Origin: Laccaria trichodermophora
Lineage: Eukaryota; Basidiomycota; Agaricomycetes; Agaricales; Hydnangiaceae
NCBI GenBank assembly: GCA_018417955.1
Contig: JACTVC010000038.1
Span: forward strand, 401,708-465,707
Length of the DNA stretch: 64,000 bases
Direction of reading: 5' to 3'
Under the pieces are notes generated by a model, which was not told the origin of the DNA, made no database searches, and saw only the letters and a list, made by a program, of their open reading frames with translations. Below, in pieces: positions 1 through 11,853 of this stretch. Position numbers and translations under genes: made by a program. Position 1 is the first letter of the stretch; each line of letters starts with the position of its first letter.

Positions 1-416
1 ACCTCTTATCACTGCACCACAATATTACTCACAAGACACTGAATTCTACTCAACTCGGACCAGTTATTCTGATATCAATTCCAACATATGCCCACAAACA
101 ATTTAAGTGATTGAAGCCGCAGTTGAGCCACAGATAATGCTTGAGGACAACATTGAGACAACAGATGAACCTAGTTGAGCCGCAAGCTCGCTGCCTATAT
201 TGCCGCAGTGCTTCAAGTACTGGGTGGTTCCCTTAGCATCTGGAGGTCCCTACAATAAAATTATCTTGGGACTCAAGCATCTTGTTCGTCGTGCGTATTT
301 AAACCGCCTCAGAGCTAAGGGGGAATTAAATTTTGTAAAATGGTTCGAGTCGGTAATTATGTACGTAACTTGCGACTTGGCTTTCCGGCTCCGCATCGAA
401 TCTTGTTGCTTGGATA

Positions 417-1600
417 TAGGCCTGCTCAATTCTAGGCAGTTCAGGTCAGGTCAGGTCAATCGTCTTCCCGATTGGGACGAGTGTGACTTCCCATAACATA
501 AATCTGTATAAACGAATAAATCTGACCCTTATCGGAGTTTGAAATGGGTACCCTGGCTTGCAATTTAATCAAGCGAATAAACCATAACGCCAACTGATTA
601 GATTTATTCACTTGACTTGAATAAACTTACTTCCCTCTCATCTGAGCTGTTTTGAGGACACACAGGCCCATGAATGGGTGTATTATAGTTGATGCTCAAT
701 CATATCAGCCAGAAAGTAGGACACATAATGAATAAAGCCGAGAAAATGTCAACTTGAGCTGAACATGCTGTGGTTCTGTGAGTTATGTGCTGAGAAGATT
801 GTTTGTGGAAGGAAAACAGCTTCGGAGGGGATATTTTGAAGCCATAGGACGTTGGCACTGCTAATAAACTCCGTAATGGCTTCAAATTATAACGAGAGAG
901 CAGACTGCCCTCAGCCGTAGGAGAGTAGAGAGGGATGAGGCAGAGCTGACTAAGCCAGGTGGGAAGAAAACGTACCCAGGAAGGAAAGGTGTCATGATGG
1001 CAGGGTTGATTCCAGCATTTGAAATCTATTCGAGGGGTCTGTACCCTCTGAATAGATTAAGGTTTATAACTGGGTGCCAACCAGGGCCTCCATCAAAGTT
1101 GAACCCTTAAAAGACTCGGCATCCCGGCAAAAGACCCTAGATCTCGTCGATTTATTTAAATCTAGCGAATTTGTGTTACGGGAAGTCACCCATTATGTAT
1201 CCTACTTCACTTATGCTGTGACTCAATTGCAGAAATAAGAAAGTTGTATTGAACGCGCGCCCTTTCCTTTTAAATTTATACGGTTTTGCTCAGTGTCTGT
1301 ATCTGGGTGGATGCATGTGATTTAAAGGTCCTCACTAGAATTACCTACAGGATTCATCCTTACAGCCAATATGTATGTATACACTGAAAGCTTTCTCTCC
1401 GTAAATTCTATTTTGCGTTCAGCGTAAGTTACTGCAAGGATTTCTGCATTTGCTTGGTGTCTGTAATTATAAGTGTCGTTCCAAAAGCGGTGGTGACCGG
1501 CGCCCTGAGATCAGCGGATTTCAAAATTCACTCATCCCAATCGGGAAGACGTTGGATTGACCTGACCTGACCTGAACTGCCTAGAATTGAGCAGGCCTTA
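417..1600. repeat. TIR-bounded element of unknown class
   Basis: A stretch of about 65 bp beginning GGCCTGCTCAATTC at 419 is repeated in reverse complement ending GAATTGAGCAGGCC near 1598. The two arms share a CAGGT-rich core and differ mainly by a 4-bp indel. The outermost paired bases are AGGCCTGC and GCAGGCCT, and TAT lies directly outside both ends, which could be a 3-bp target duplication. No convincing protein is encoded between the arms. It is probably a non-autonomous DNA transposon, but the superfamily cannot be assigned. Confidence 0.6.
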
Positions 1601-2052
1601 TGTATTTCTCCCTATTTCTTCGCATACAAACCGTTCTAGGATTGTCACTTGATAGACTTCTACCATCAAAGAATGATTATTCTCTGCATGGCGAGGCACT
1701 ACTGACGTTTGACTGACGATGATAACGAGTGATAACGCAGCAGCCAAGTTTGGCCAAGAGAACTGACGTCGGATAATGTTCGGTCCCCGGAAAAATGGAT
1801 CTAAAAATAGCATCCGACTCATCCATGCGACTTGCCTCGAAAAACCATTTTTTTGCAGAGAACAAGAGGAATTAGTGCTTTCTCAAAAGGTGTACTGCTG
1901 CGCTTTACTTTAGAAGTTAGAGCACAGGATTCATGATTGTCATGCTCCACTGAGCATCATAGAGTACGTAATTCGAAGGGTCGGATTTTTTTAAGTTTCG
2001 GAGGTATCAACCCTTCTATGACCTCCCTGACAGTCCTCATGTTTCAATCTCC
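1601..2052. other. Intergenic, upstream of the O-fucosyltransferase-like gene
   Basis: No gene or RNA is recognised here. It must hold the promoter and 5' leader of the gene starting at 2053, but no clear core promoter element is visible. Confidence 0.4.
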
Positions 2053-3678
2053 ATGACCATCTCCGAAACGCCTCTTAACGCCCAACCACGACGTCCGCAC
2101 GACCTCCCGGATCCCATGCTCCATTCGCAGTACATCCCAATCGCAACCAAAGCCCATCCGAAACACTGGCGGCTTTCCGGGCAGCTGAACACGTACAACG
2201 CCAATTCTAGGTTACGCCATTTGGCGATTGGAGCTGTCCTTATCATTCTCGCTGTTTTTTTGTATTCGAGCCATTTCACGAAACACTTCGTCGCGCCCCT
2301 TGACCTTGACCAGCCACCCACGTATGAGAAACTGTGGAAGTGGGAGAGGGACTTGCCCCAGCATAACCTCGACTTGCCATTTCCTGAAGGTCGGACGGGG
2401 AGGTATGTGCTGTTCAAGAATCAAGTTCAAATGTTGGGATGGAATAACCATTTGAATGAAATGTATGCCTTTTTTGTTCCCCTTCGCATCGTGTGTTGAT
2501 GGTTCGTGAAGCCTTATGAACGCTCACCTGGCGTACAAGACAGGCAGAGCCTACGTATTCCAGGACTACATCTGGAAGTCTGAATATTACCCTTGGCCAC
2601 AAAGTAAATTCAGGACCTCAGTCCCACACACGCCTCTCAACGCCCTCATGTCCGGACCAGCAGCAGGCGGCCCTTGGGATCCCGAGGACCCCGCACCTCG
2701 CTCGGTATCTGAAAAATGGTTCGACATTGTTTGCCCAAAGTCTGAACGCCGCATCATCAACACGCGTGACGTCAAGCCTGCGATATATTGGGAGAATGGG
2801 GATGTCATTTTCGAGCACTGGGAAAAACTCCTCAAGGACGCACCAGAGAGGTGTATTGAAGTCCAAGCAGAAAGTCGATCGAAAGACGGTTTCCCGCAGA
2901 CGTTTGATTTATACCTCTGGGGATCTTCGCGCGTACTGCCGCTGTGGGAGTCGTTCAAGAATTCACCGGTGTCCCGGTTACTCGCTACATCCCCCATCGT
3001 CCAATCCGCCGTAGACAGGAACGAGTATCTTTTCCTACCCAGAGGTCCACGGGTTCCTCGTCCCGCCACAAGGGACCCTTACGAGCGGATGTTGGCTATC
3101 CATCTTCGACGAGGGGATTTCAAGGAAGCCTGTGTAAGGCTCGCAACGTGGAACTCGACATTCTACAGCTGGAACCTCCATCCTTTCCTTCCAGACAGCT
3201 TCACCCCTCCCCCCGGAGGCGAATGGGGAAAAAACACCCCAGAAAACGAGGCGATATACATGGAACGATGTCTCCCCACCGATGAGGCTATCATCAAAAA
3301 GATACGGGACTCTCGTGCGGATTATATTCGTGCGGCGCCAGCGGGCAAGACGAGGACGCTGGATACGATTTTTTTGTTGACGAATGATAAGAGTGATTGG
3401 TTGGAGAGGTTGAAGGTTGTTCTTAGGAAGGAGGGATGGTATACGATTGTTACGACGTTGGATTTGGAGCTTGATCAGGAGCAGAAGGATGTGGGGATGG
3501 CTGTTGATATGGATATTGCGCGCAAGGCGGCGGTGTTTATTGGGAATGGGGTCAGTCTTTCGTATTTGAAACCTTGTTGGGTTGTGCTGATTGATTTTAG
3601 TGGTCGTCATTTACGAGTAATATCTTGCATCGACGCTTGGTCGACGGGAAAGAACCCATCAGCAATCGGTTCTATTGA
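2053..3678 (+). CDS. GDP-fucose protein O-fucosyltransferase-like type II membrane protein
   Basis: Three exons are inferred: 2053-2462, 2512-3550 and 3601-3678, giving 508 aa. A single hydrophobic segment at about residues 57-73 follows a short cytosolic N-terminus, as expected for a Golgi/ER type II enzyme. The region after the first intron contains GWNNHLNE, then a conserved HLRRGDF motif at about residues 334-340, the GDP-sugar binding signature of the O-fucosyltransferase-like family. The second intron must be removed to read the conserved GNGWSSFTSNI near the C-terminus. Without splicing the frame runs on and loses this motif, which supports the junction. Members of this family in fungi are mostly uncharacterised, so transfer of fucose to a protein is inferred from the fold and not shown. 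The start is the first ATG in frame before the membrane segment. Confidence 0.85.
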
Positions 3679-3955
3679 TTCAACGTCAGGGAACATTATT
3701 CATGGTTCAACAGCATTGACAAAACTAACCTGGTCCATATTTATACGTATGTAGAGAGGAATGTAGACCTTATATCACAGCGAAGTAATAACGACCGTAA
3801 TGACGGGAGTGGTCAACGATGATCTTGGTACCGGTAAAGATGTAACCGAAATTTATGCACGCACACACGCCTTCAAGTAAAACGTTTGTAGTGGTCATTT
3901 TACATAGCAAAGCAAAAAATACAAAAAGTGCAGAGAAAGAAACGCGGCCGATAAG

Positions 3956-5451
3956 CTATACCCAACCCCTAGCCGCGCCCTTCCCACCACCATGCCCTCT
4001 CTCCTTCTCCACCACGAACATCGCATCGCGCATCGTCACCAGCGTCCGCGTGTCTTCCTCCACAGGCGTCGACGCAACATCCATTTTCTTCGTCGGGACA
4101 TACGGCCGTGCCCACGAACTCCCCCCAGCACCCGCCGCACCAGCAGCTGGAGCCGTCGTGGTCGCAGGTGAGGTAGCCGCAGGCGTTACAGGACTAGCAG
4201 AGGCTGCTGCAGCTGGGGCAGGCGTGACGGGAGCAGCAGCGACGGCAGGCTTTTTAGGTGTAGCGTTGGCAGCTGCTGCGTTTGCCGCGTTCATCCATGC
4301 GTACTTTCCACCCAAGCCTGCTGCTTGCGTTGCCACGGCATTGGACATCTTCTTGCGCACGTCTTCGGACATGTTTCGAGCTGTTACGCCTGGACCTTCT
4401 TTCTTCCTTTTTCGCTTGGTGCCTTCCTCGTCCAAGCCACCAGCTCCGCCAGCTAAAGAGTCCCCGCCTAGTCCGGCGCCTGTAGCTTGAGCTGCGAGTG
4501 CAGCAGCGTGCGCAGCGGCCATTTCCATCCTCTCTTTCCTCTCTTTTCTTATCTTCATCTCTTCCTCCCTCTCCACCTTCTCCAACGCCGCTAGTTGCTT
4601 CGCCACATCGCTCCGTACCAAGATGCTCCACATGGGAGTGACCCCATCTTCGTAAAACGACGCTGGCCGGTCGAACTGCGTGTCCGTGCGATGTTTGGAT
4701 GCGGTGATCATGGCTGTGACGAGGTCTTGTAGTCGTGCACGAAGGGCGAGGGCGAGGTAGTTGACGGAGTCTTCAGGGATGCGAGTGATTTTGTGTTGGG
4801 TGCCTACAGCGCGCATGGTTGTGCCTAGGATGCGGGTGTCAAAGGCGGGTTTGGAGGGTTGCTTGCGGGTGCGGTCTTCGTAGGACCGGTAGGATTGGCT
4901 TTGGTCGTGTGAGCGTTGCAGAGACTCTTCCTCTGCCTGCAGGAAATAAGTATGCAGTATGTAGGATTGAATGTAGAGAGTATACGCGTACCCTGAGATC
5001 TACACCTGCGCTTCCCAATGCATCGTTGAGGGTGGCAATGTCAGCCGTGTCCATGCCACTACTCGCAGATTGTTGCGCTTGGGCAGCCGGCTGTCTCGCC
5101 GCCATGACAGGTTGGTGCTGTGCTTGTTGAGGTGCATATGGATAATGCGCATACGCTGCCTGTGGATAATGGGATGTATAAGCTTGATAATGTTGGTACG
5201 CGGTGGTTGCTGTGGTCCTGTATGGACATATGACTCAAGAACAGTTGCGAAATGAGGTTTGGGATTACTGTGATTGTTGTTGAAGGACTGGGTCAATGGG
5301 TATTTCTGTGAATGTATTTGTGGTGGGTGAACGAAATTGAATGAAAAGACGACGTACGAGTGGTAGCCCATTGTGGTGCTGCGTAAGTCTGGGTGGGCGT
5401 TGCTGACTGCGACAACGACGTAGTGGGTGACTCTTCTGTTTTCATCGCCAT
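3956..5451 (-). CDS. TAF4: TFIID subunit TAF4
   Basis: Three exons on the minus strand are inferred: 5451-5358, 5209-4992 and 4936-3956 (430 aa). The N-terminus is rich in Gln, Pro, Tyr and Ala. The TAF4 C-terminal domain then begins around MDTADIATLNDALGSAG and continues through RIPEDSVNYLALALRARLQD, the histone-fold helix region that pairs with TAF12. It is followed by a Lys/Glu-rich helix and an Ala/Pro-rich linker before a conserved C-terminal block (TLVTMRDAMFVVEKE). TAF4 is a scaffold of TFIID in the nucleus. The 4936/4992 junction is firm because it restores a continuous domain. The 5209/5358 junction is the only one found that keeps frame, using a CACAG acceptor, and is less certain. 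The start could be one of two nearby Met codons or further upstream. Confidence 0.88.
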
Positions 5452-5550
5452 GACTATCTTGGTGGCGAGCAATGAGATGAGAGAGCCGCTCTGAGAGCGA
5501 ATGAAACACGTGGGAAACAAGAAACATCTCCTCAAGACCACGACGACCTC
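5452..5550. promoter_or_regulatory. Compact bidirectional promoter
   Basis: Only 99 bp separate the inferred start codon of TAF4 (minus) from that of the membrane protein (plus), so both must share regulatory sequence, including their 5' leaders. No clear TATA box is visible. Confidence 0.5.
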
Positions 5551-6913
5551 ATGGATTCAGACCGCAAATCCAACGTTTCCTCCTTTTACAAGGGTAGGAA
5601 GTCGTCACTCGACGCTCTCAACGCCGACTTTCCACCCCATCAACCAGGTGGAGCAAGAGTACGGGACGACGCATCGTCATTCTTCAATCCCGAACGCACT
5701 TCAATTGACGCCCTCAATGCTCCACGCACATCCTCAGCAGGGTACAACCGAAATTCATTCTTCCATGCTGGAAGAGAGGAGCCGTTGAAAGGAGGCGTAG
5801 ACGAAGAGGCGGATATTGGGAAGGATGATGCTTGGGATGTGTATGCCGACTTCAACAATGCAGGACCGAGGTACAGTGAAGCGTACACCTCACATGCCCA
5901 TCCTGGGTGAGTACTTCCTCTAATTAAGTTGAGGTGCACGCAAGTCTAAGTTGGCGTTCTATAGATACCAACAAATCCGCACCCCGTCGTCACCTCTACT
6001 CGACCCGATTCAAGCACCAGGGGAGAAAGTCGAGCTCGTCACTGTGCCTGCAATGGGTGCTGAATGGTCGAAGGATGAGATGCGGATGATGACAAAGGCA
6101 GGGAGGAAGGAAGGAAAATCCGAGTCGAGGAGGGATTTCTGGAAGGCCTGGTATCGGGACCAAAGGGGTCTTTGTGGAAAGTGGTTTACGCGGAGGTTCT
6201 TGGTTTTCTTCCTCTTTGGCTTGTGTGCCGCGTAAGATTTCTTCCCTTTGTTCTTTGACCTCTTCTCTTACCAGAGCATTTGCAGAATTGGAATTGTACT
6301 AGCATTCACCATCCCGAGAGTGCCAGCCTTTTCATTCAACGTTCAAAGTCCTCTCGTCAACGCAACCGGTGCCTGGGCTAAAGCTATCCCTACTGTCTTC
6401 TCTCGTGCCCCTGCCAACTTCACGTTCGCTGCCTACGCTTCTCTTCAAGCAGATACCACTGCCAATTTCCTTCCCCTTAACTTCAAGCATCTCCGAGCTC
6501 AGATTTACGACCTCGATACCAACAAGCTTGTGGGAACGGGTGACTGGGGGCAGCATACCCTTCCTGCGAAACAGTTCCCTAAAATTCTGGTGCCCTTGAA
6601 CTTTACCTATGTTGCTACGAATTCGAGTGACCAAACATGTCAGTCACTGTCTTTCTCCTTGACTTCTAACTTATGCGTACACAGGGCTCAACTGGTACAA
6701 CTCATGCAAAAATAAGGCACTGTATGCCGACGGCAATCGTCAAGGTAAGCTCAACTGCAGCAATCCAGCTTTCGCTCATATGATGTTACTACAGCTCTCA
6801 AATTCCGCATTGTGCTCGACATGGGCATTCTAGGGCTCCCCTCAGATCACGCTGCATCTACCCAAGTATCAGACGCGAGCTGTCCAGTCGAACTCCCCAT
6901 AAACGCCGCCTAG
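5551..6913 (+). CDS. Conserved fungal single-pass membrane protein
   Basis: Five exons are inferred: 5551-5906, 5965-6231, 6286-6638, 6685-6744 and 6795-6913 (384 aa). The first 195 residues are polar and predicted cytosolic, ending in a basic stretch before one membrane segment (FLVFFLFGLCAAIGIVLAF). The extracellular or lumenal part carries FSFN, several N-glycosylation sequons (NATG, NFTF, NFTY, NSSD), and a cysteine-containing end with ACPVELP-like spacing (SCPVELPIN). This arrangement resembles fungal proteins with a LEA-2-like beta-sandwich outside the membrane, but I cannot confirm that fold by eye. The third exon could also start at 6277, which adds three codons. The function is unknown. 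Exon joins 4 and 5 are well supported by frame. Confidence 0.78.
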
Positions 6914-7255
6914 ATTTCCTCAAGTCTTAGAAGCACGCTTTTGACCATGGAAAAGAACTCTTCATACCTATATATCACGGACCACTCGGATTTGGTTGCT
7001 CCGTTAATGCACGACGCTCCTTTCTGAAACTGAACTTAATTTCTCTCAAAATTTCATCCATCACTGTCGCTCACTCGCTATCCATCCGTTTCATTTTATC
7101 TATTTTCCACGAACATTGTACTTAACATGACATCTATACTATAGCTTTTCTCCTTTGTCTTTGGCACCCTCAAACTTTTCAAAGTAGTCGGGATCAAAAT
7201 TGAAGGTACGTGCCCGTGGTGGCTGACCATTTTCCACCGTTTCCTTAGGTCCATC
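6914..7255. other. Intergenic spacer
   Basis: Pyrimidine-rich spacer between two plus-strand genes. It must hold the 3' end of the upstream gene and the promoter of the tetraspanin gene, but no specific element is recognised. Confidence 0.4.
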
Positions 7256-9012
7256 ATGCCCCGCCAACCTTCGCTGAGGGTCTCCTCCTCAACCGTTCGT
7301 CGACGTGTCAGTGCTCAAGAGCCTCCCCATGAAGAAGACCGCGGTCCTCATCGTAAACCCACCATCAAGCTCCTTCCAAAAACCCAAGAATCGCTTCCAC
7401 AGTCCTTCTCATCGTCATTTCTCAACCTCCCTTACGAAATCACAAGTCCGGAGACATACGCACCTTCTACCTTTCCGAACCCGGTTACAGAACCAGAGAG
7501 CCCAGTGTTAATTCAGGGGCAGCTGAGCAATATCCCTTTGACTCCTCGTCCGGACCCACCTTCCCGAGCGTCCACAGCATGTTCCTGGGAATCTATGGAA
7601 ACGAGGGTATCGCAAATCTCACGCTTGCCCACACCGGATTTTACGAACACTTCAAAGTCTACTTTACAGAGAGGTGCTGGGTCGTTGAGGATGTTGTTAC
7701 CGAAGAGGTTGAGTTATATTTCTTTCAACATTCCTCAGACGCCTTTTTGGTCTGGTGGCAGACCGGAGTTGGCCGCCAACGCTCAGTCAGAGACACGCCA
7801 TATTCCTCCTCAAACTCCCTTCTGGGCTGGTATCAGGCCGAATTTGAACGCTCTGCGCAACCAGTCAGAGGGGTCCGCCAAGTCACGGTTTACAGCTCGG
7901 ACGACCAATTCCGTCGACTCTGGCCACCATGCGATTATTCCATCTATCGGAACTACGGATAAGTTTACACACAAGTGGCCTAAACCCCAGTCGTTGAAAT
8001 ATCTTGATTCTCGGACGAACAGCACCAGCAGCAACGGCAGTTCTGTTCTCCTTGACCAGGCAGCGTCACTTGCTTTGGAAGAAGGCCAGGGACTTGGGGT
8101 AGGCAGCGTGATGAGGTGGACGACGTTCAAGTGGTGCCTCGTGCTCTCCGTCTCGACCGTGTTTGTGTATGGCGCTGCTGGATTGGCATGTGCGATTATG
8201 ACGTGGTTCAGGAGTGAGTGTCGTTTTCTTTCAGCGCTGATATCAAACACCATGGAGAACTCGAAACTGATAACATTGATGTTTTTTTTGCAGCATGGGA
8301 CAAAGCGGATGTGATGTCCGTAGCCGATGGCGATATCCTTATTCTCATCACCCTTGCGGCGTCCATCCTCCTCTTCACCTCCCTAGTGGGGATGTTGGGG
8401 ACCCTCCTCAACTCCCGCCCGATCCTAGCCGTTTATACTCTCTTGTTATGGCCTGCCTTGGCCTCCCTCCTGGCAGTCGGCTACACCAGCTACCATCGCG
8501 CCACATTCTCTCTCGATCACAAACTCAACCTATCTTGGAGCCAATATTACACCCCCCTCGGCCGCCTTTTGATTCAAAACTCGCTACACTGCTGTGGGTT
8601 CTACAGCGCGCTGCACGAAGCCACGTTTAGCAAACGGTGTTACCCGCGCACGTCCCTGCCAGGTTGTAAAGGGAAACTGTACCGGTTCGACCGGGAGAAT
8701 CTAGCTGCGATATGGATGGCGGTGTTCTCGCTTGTTCCCTTGCATCTGATTAACATTCTTGTGGCGCTGCTTTGTGCGAACCATGTTACGAGGACGTTTG
8801 GGAAGGGGATAACGCCGAAACGGTATCGGTTGAGTAGTGAGGATGTTAAGGCAGATGCGGAGAGGATATTAAGCGGGATTCATGGAGGGGATGCGGTGCG
8901 GCCTGTGGTGCGACCGGAGTATTCGAGGGCGGGTTCAAGTGGGGTTTTCAGAGAGGATAGAGAGAATCGTACAGCGTTGTTGAAGGACGAGGATTATTGG
9001 TATACGTTGTAG
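7256..9012 (+). CDS. TSP2: Tetraspanin, Tsp2-like
   Basis: Two exons, 7256-8213 and 8294-9012, give 558 aa. A long polar N-terminal extension (about 290 residues, Ser/Thr/Pro-rich, with two copies of a PQTPFW motif) precedes four membrane helices: WCLVLSVSTVFVYGAAG, ILITLAASILLFTSLVGM, LAVYTLLLWPALASLLAV and IWMAVFSLVPLHLINILV. Between helices 3 and 4 lies the large outer loop with the diagnostic CCG motif (NSLHCCGF) and further cysteines (RCYPRTSLPGC). This loop pattern and the long N-terminus match the basidiomycete Tsp2 group, scaffold proteins of membrane microdomains. The 80-nt intron falls right after the first helix and ends TTTGCAG. The cytosolic C-terminus is basic. Confidence 0.9.
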
Positions 9013-9579
9013 CTAGGGAGGATCAGAATTTAACCTCATGTAAGCCAGGGAAGGAAAGTCGGTTGCCAAAACAGGTAGTAGGTACAATCAACGGGACCGG
9101 GAACTGTCCAAGAAAGGGTGAGCATTACTACCGTTCTCGAAGGTAGGATAACATTTCGAACAGTATAAATACATAGATGGGATTTCATCCTGATCGTCAC
9201 GGTGATATCTTTACCGATACATAGATTATTGCGAAGCTGGGATGCATGTTCATGATCTTCATTATGTTCTCCTGCATAGAGTGGGATCAAAACGAGCTTG
9301 AAAGAATCATGATGAAGCGGTTAGACCTCGGAGATGTGATCCAACACCCTAATGAGGGGCGTTGAAATCCAACACCAACAACTCAAGTCGCGAACATATG
9401 TTCAGACGGCGGACGAGCCGTGACAAGTTACCCCGTTCTCCACGGGTGGCTGAGCATAAACTGGCAACCATATGGGTATCGCCTGTACCGCAGGTCCCAC
9501 TGGTTGAGGCAAGACTGAGAAGGGGGGAAGATATCACTCAGTCTCTTCAATGTCCAATCGATTGAGTTACTTCTCTGAA
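9013..9579. other. Intergenic, no gene seen
   Basis: Spacer between the tetraspanin gene and the first minus-strand membrane-type exons. No conserved protein, RNA or repeat is recognised. Confidence 0.4.
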
Positions 9580-9993
9580 TCACTTACCAAAAATGTCATG
9601 GTCGGGGTGATCAACTTTCTCGATACCAGTCAGAGCTGTGAACTCAGATGGTGTAATTTTTCTGAAGCTTCGTGGGTCAAGATCCTCAGACGTATACATT
9701 CCTAGGACCGACACGCCCTCGCCTTTTCCTGGCTCGCCTGCAGACAGCGACACCACGTCCCATGGATGATAGGGCTGCCATTGTTGTGATACACGTCTGC
9801 GTCTAATACATGCGTACACAGTTATCGCCAATATCGTAAGGCACAGTGCGAGAATGGCGCCTAGGATGAGGGACCACCGTTAGCAGGGACGAGGAGGCGG
9901 AAGGGACAATCACTCGCTGATTAGAATTGCATCGAAAACAGTGTCCTGATGATTATCCCGTGGATGTTGAACAAGCATTTGTGCTGGGTAATA
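9580..9993 (-). CDS. Small single-pass membrane protein, exon join unresolved
   Basis: A minus-strand exon encodes a hydrophobic segment AILALCLTILAITVYACI followed at once by RRRR and a polar tail of about 65 residues ending DHDIFGK. This is a typical membrane anchor plus cytosolic tail. Upstream, an exon starting MSQTYYPAQMLVQHPRDN and ending DAILIS looks like a short ectodomain. The obvious donor (GTGATT) and acceptor (CCTAG) leave the two frames out of register by one base, whereas a later acceptor keeps frame but skips the membrane segment. Either the true join is different or the gene is damaged. The layout resembles the rebuilt gene at 10629-11443. Confidence 0.4.
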
Positions 9994-9999
9994 GGTCTG

Positions 10000-10580
10000 T
10001 GACATTGAGGAGAAACCGCACAAGGGAAAATGTGAATGTGAATGCTGTGTTAAGGGAGAACGGGAAGAAAGGAAAGGGACTCAAAGAGCCTTGACTAACC
10101 TTGGGTGGACTTTAAATCACGATTGGCGTCTGGATGAGTCGATCTGATAGGATTCCAGGAACGGTTCAATACCTCGGAAATGTGGCTTGCGAGCATTCCA
10201 TGTCTTCTTTGACGCTCTTTACAGCTTTGCAATATGGAATGTTCCTTGCAGAACTGGAGAAACGTGCGCATAATGGGGCCGACGAAACAAGCCAACGAAT
10301 CTGTCAACAGCGGTGCTATATAGGTGTGGTCTGACTCACCACAGGCACAGCTTTATGGTTTCCTGATAAGATGGTGTAGTTGGAATGATGTGCACAGGTA
10401 ATTCACCACAAGGACAAGTATTTGTGGCGTTGCCATAAGACGGCTTCTATACGCGAGTGAGATTAAGTATCTCCATGACGGCACAAACAAAGCCCCTGGA
10501 GATTTCGTAAAATTCATTGTTCAAAGATTACTTTACATGATTCATAGCTGGGATTGAGATGTGATCCAGAGGTGACTCTT
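10000..10580 (-). other. Candidate exons of an intron-rich minus-strand gene
   Basis: Two frames look coding. From 10307 down to 10095 a 70-codon open frame (SLACFVGPIMRTFLQFC onward) has a good donor near its end. Around 10530-10370 an open frame contains ATPQILVLVVNYL. Their relation to the neighbouring genes is unclear and the family is not recognised. Confidence 0.3.
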
Positions 10581-10628
10581 CCACAATATTATCGTGGTGA
10601 GTAACTCATCGGAGGAAAGGCCTCGCGG

Positions 10629-11443
10629 CTAGACTTTTGCGCCACTGTGGGCGGAGCCAGATGTAGAGGGGAACTGTCTCCCACTAAATTTCTCCAATTA
10701 GTATAATGAAGGCAAAGGTAACAGGGAAAGGCACCTCGAGGAAAAGAGCCAGTGGAAGAATGGCTTGGTGACCTCGAGAGTCTGAGAGATGGAGAATGTG
10801 ACCGAGTGATTTCGTCGGTGGCTCCGTAGTTTTGAAATGACTGTTGAGCTGAACGTGGCACATGATGAAAACCTCACACAAAGATAGTTGAATCCTACAC
10901 GTACCTTGCAATCTGCGCGACTCAACCATCTTCAGCTGTAACCACCTATCCCAGAGAGCTAGCGCATAAAAGGAGAGCAGGAAAAATATCAGGATGACTG
11001 TAAATTCTGCTTCAATTGATCGAAAGTACTAAAAGATGGGGAAGGCACTGACGTCCAGACCAACTCCCACCATTGTCGAGGTATGGAAGGGTAGAATCAT
11101 CGATCTCTCTCGCGGTGACATTCTTCTGGGCTAGTGGTATGAACATGACTATTTGGCGGGATAAAACTGATTGCAAAGAACGGGGAGAATGCCTGGTATC
11201 TTTGGAGTAAGAAAAATATTCAAAGACGGGGTACTGGACGAAGTTCGATAGAGGCTCCTCAGGCCAGTTAGAGTTTCTCGACTATATCTGAAGTGGTGTT
11301 AGACATTTTTCTGCATTTGTCAAAATATAGGCACGTACCTGTGCTGATAGAGAGTGTGCAGGCGTTGAGCCAATTAGAAGAATAAACGGAGAGAGGAAGG
11401 CGGTAATACTTTGGTGCACAGCAGCCCACAGCCTTCGGAACAT
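10629..11443 (-). CDS. Small type I membrane protein, unknown family
   Basis: Five exons on the minus strand join cleanly: 11443-11339, 11281-11053, 11006-10905, 10840-10735 and 10683-10629, giving 198 aa. Exon 1 is a probable signal peptide (MFRRLWAAVHQSITAF, then a hydrophobic core FLSPFILLIG and a small-residue cleavage zone). Exon 2 is an ectodomain with one sequon (NVTA). Exon 3 carries a clear membrane helix (FTVILIFFLLSFYALALW), followed by a basic cytosolic tail (KLRSHRRNHS). All four introns have GT-AG ends and keep frame, and three of the four donors are GTACGT or GTCAGT, so I consider the model reliable although the family is unknown. It may be one member of a tandem group with the exons on either side. 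The last short exon (ending AHSGAKV) is the weakest part. Confidence 0.6.
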
Positions 11444-11853
11444 CTTTGTTACCAGAAAGTTGTGGCTGGGACATAAGTTGGGGCGGAGACAATAAGCGTC
11501 TAGATAAGAATGGATTCGAGATTTGGAGCGCGAAATTGAATAGCCGTAAGGTGAGGTGGGTTGAGTCCTGGAATACGGCCTTGAATTTCGTAGAATGAAA
11601 GTACATAGACAAAAGCATGGTTTGAAGTTAAGGAAGGTGGGAAATCTGGGCACAATGAAATGGAACGCGAAAATTGTATGATTGGTACTCTAGTTCATGC
11701 GAACTCGTTGATCATCGAAGTTGGTGACTAGGAGGTTGTTTGGATTCAAAGCGCCTACATATCATAGCACCCAAGGTTTGGAAATACCTTCTACACTTGA
11801 TCGACGATTCGTCAGAAGAAACATTTACCCCGCGCTAAAAGGAAAAGTGCTTT

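Noticed and set aside
3035..3610. A 191-codon open frame on the minus strand
   Set aside because: It is the antisense of the O-fucosyltransferase-like exon, which carries the conserved motifs.
3855..4490. A 211-codon plus-strand frame rich in Ala and Pro
   Set aside because: It is the antisense of the Ala/Pro-rich linker of TAF4.
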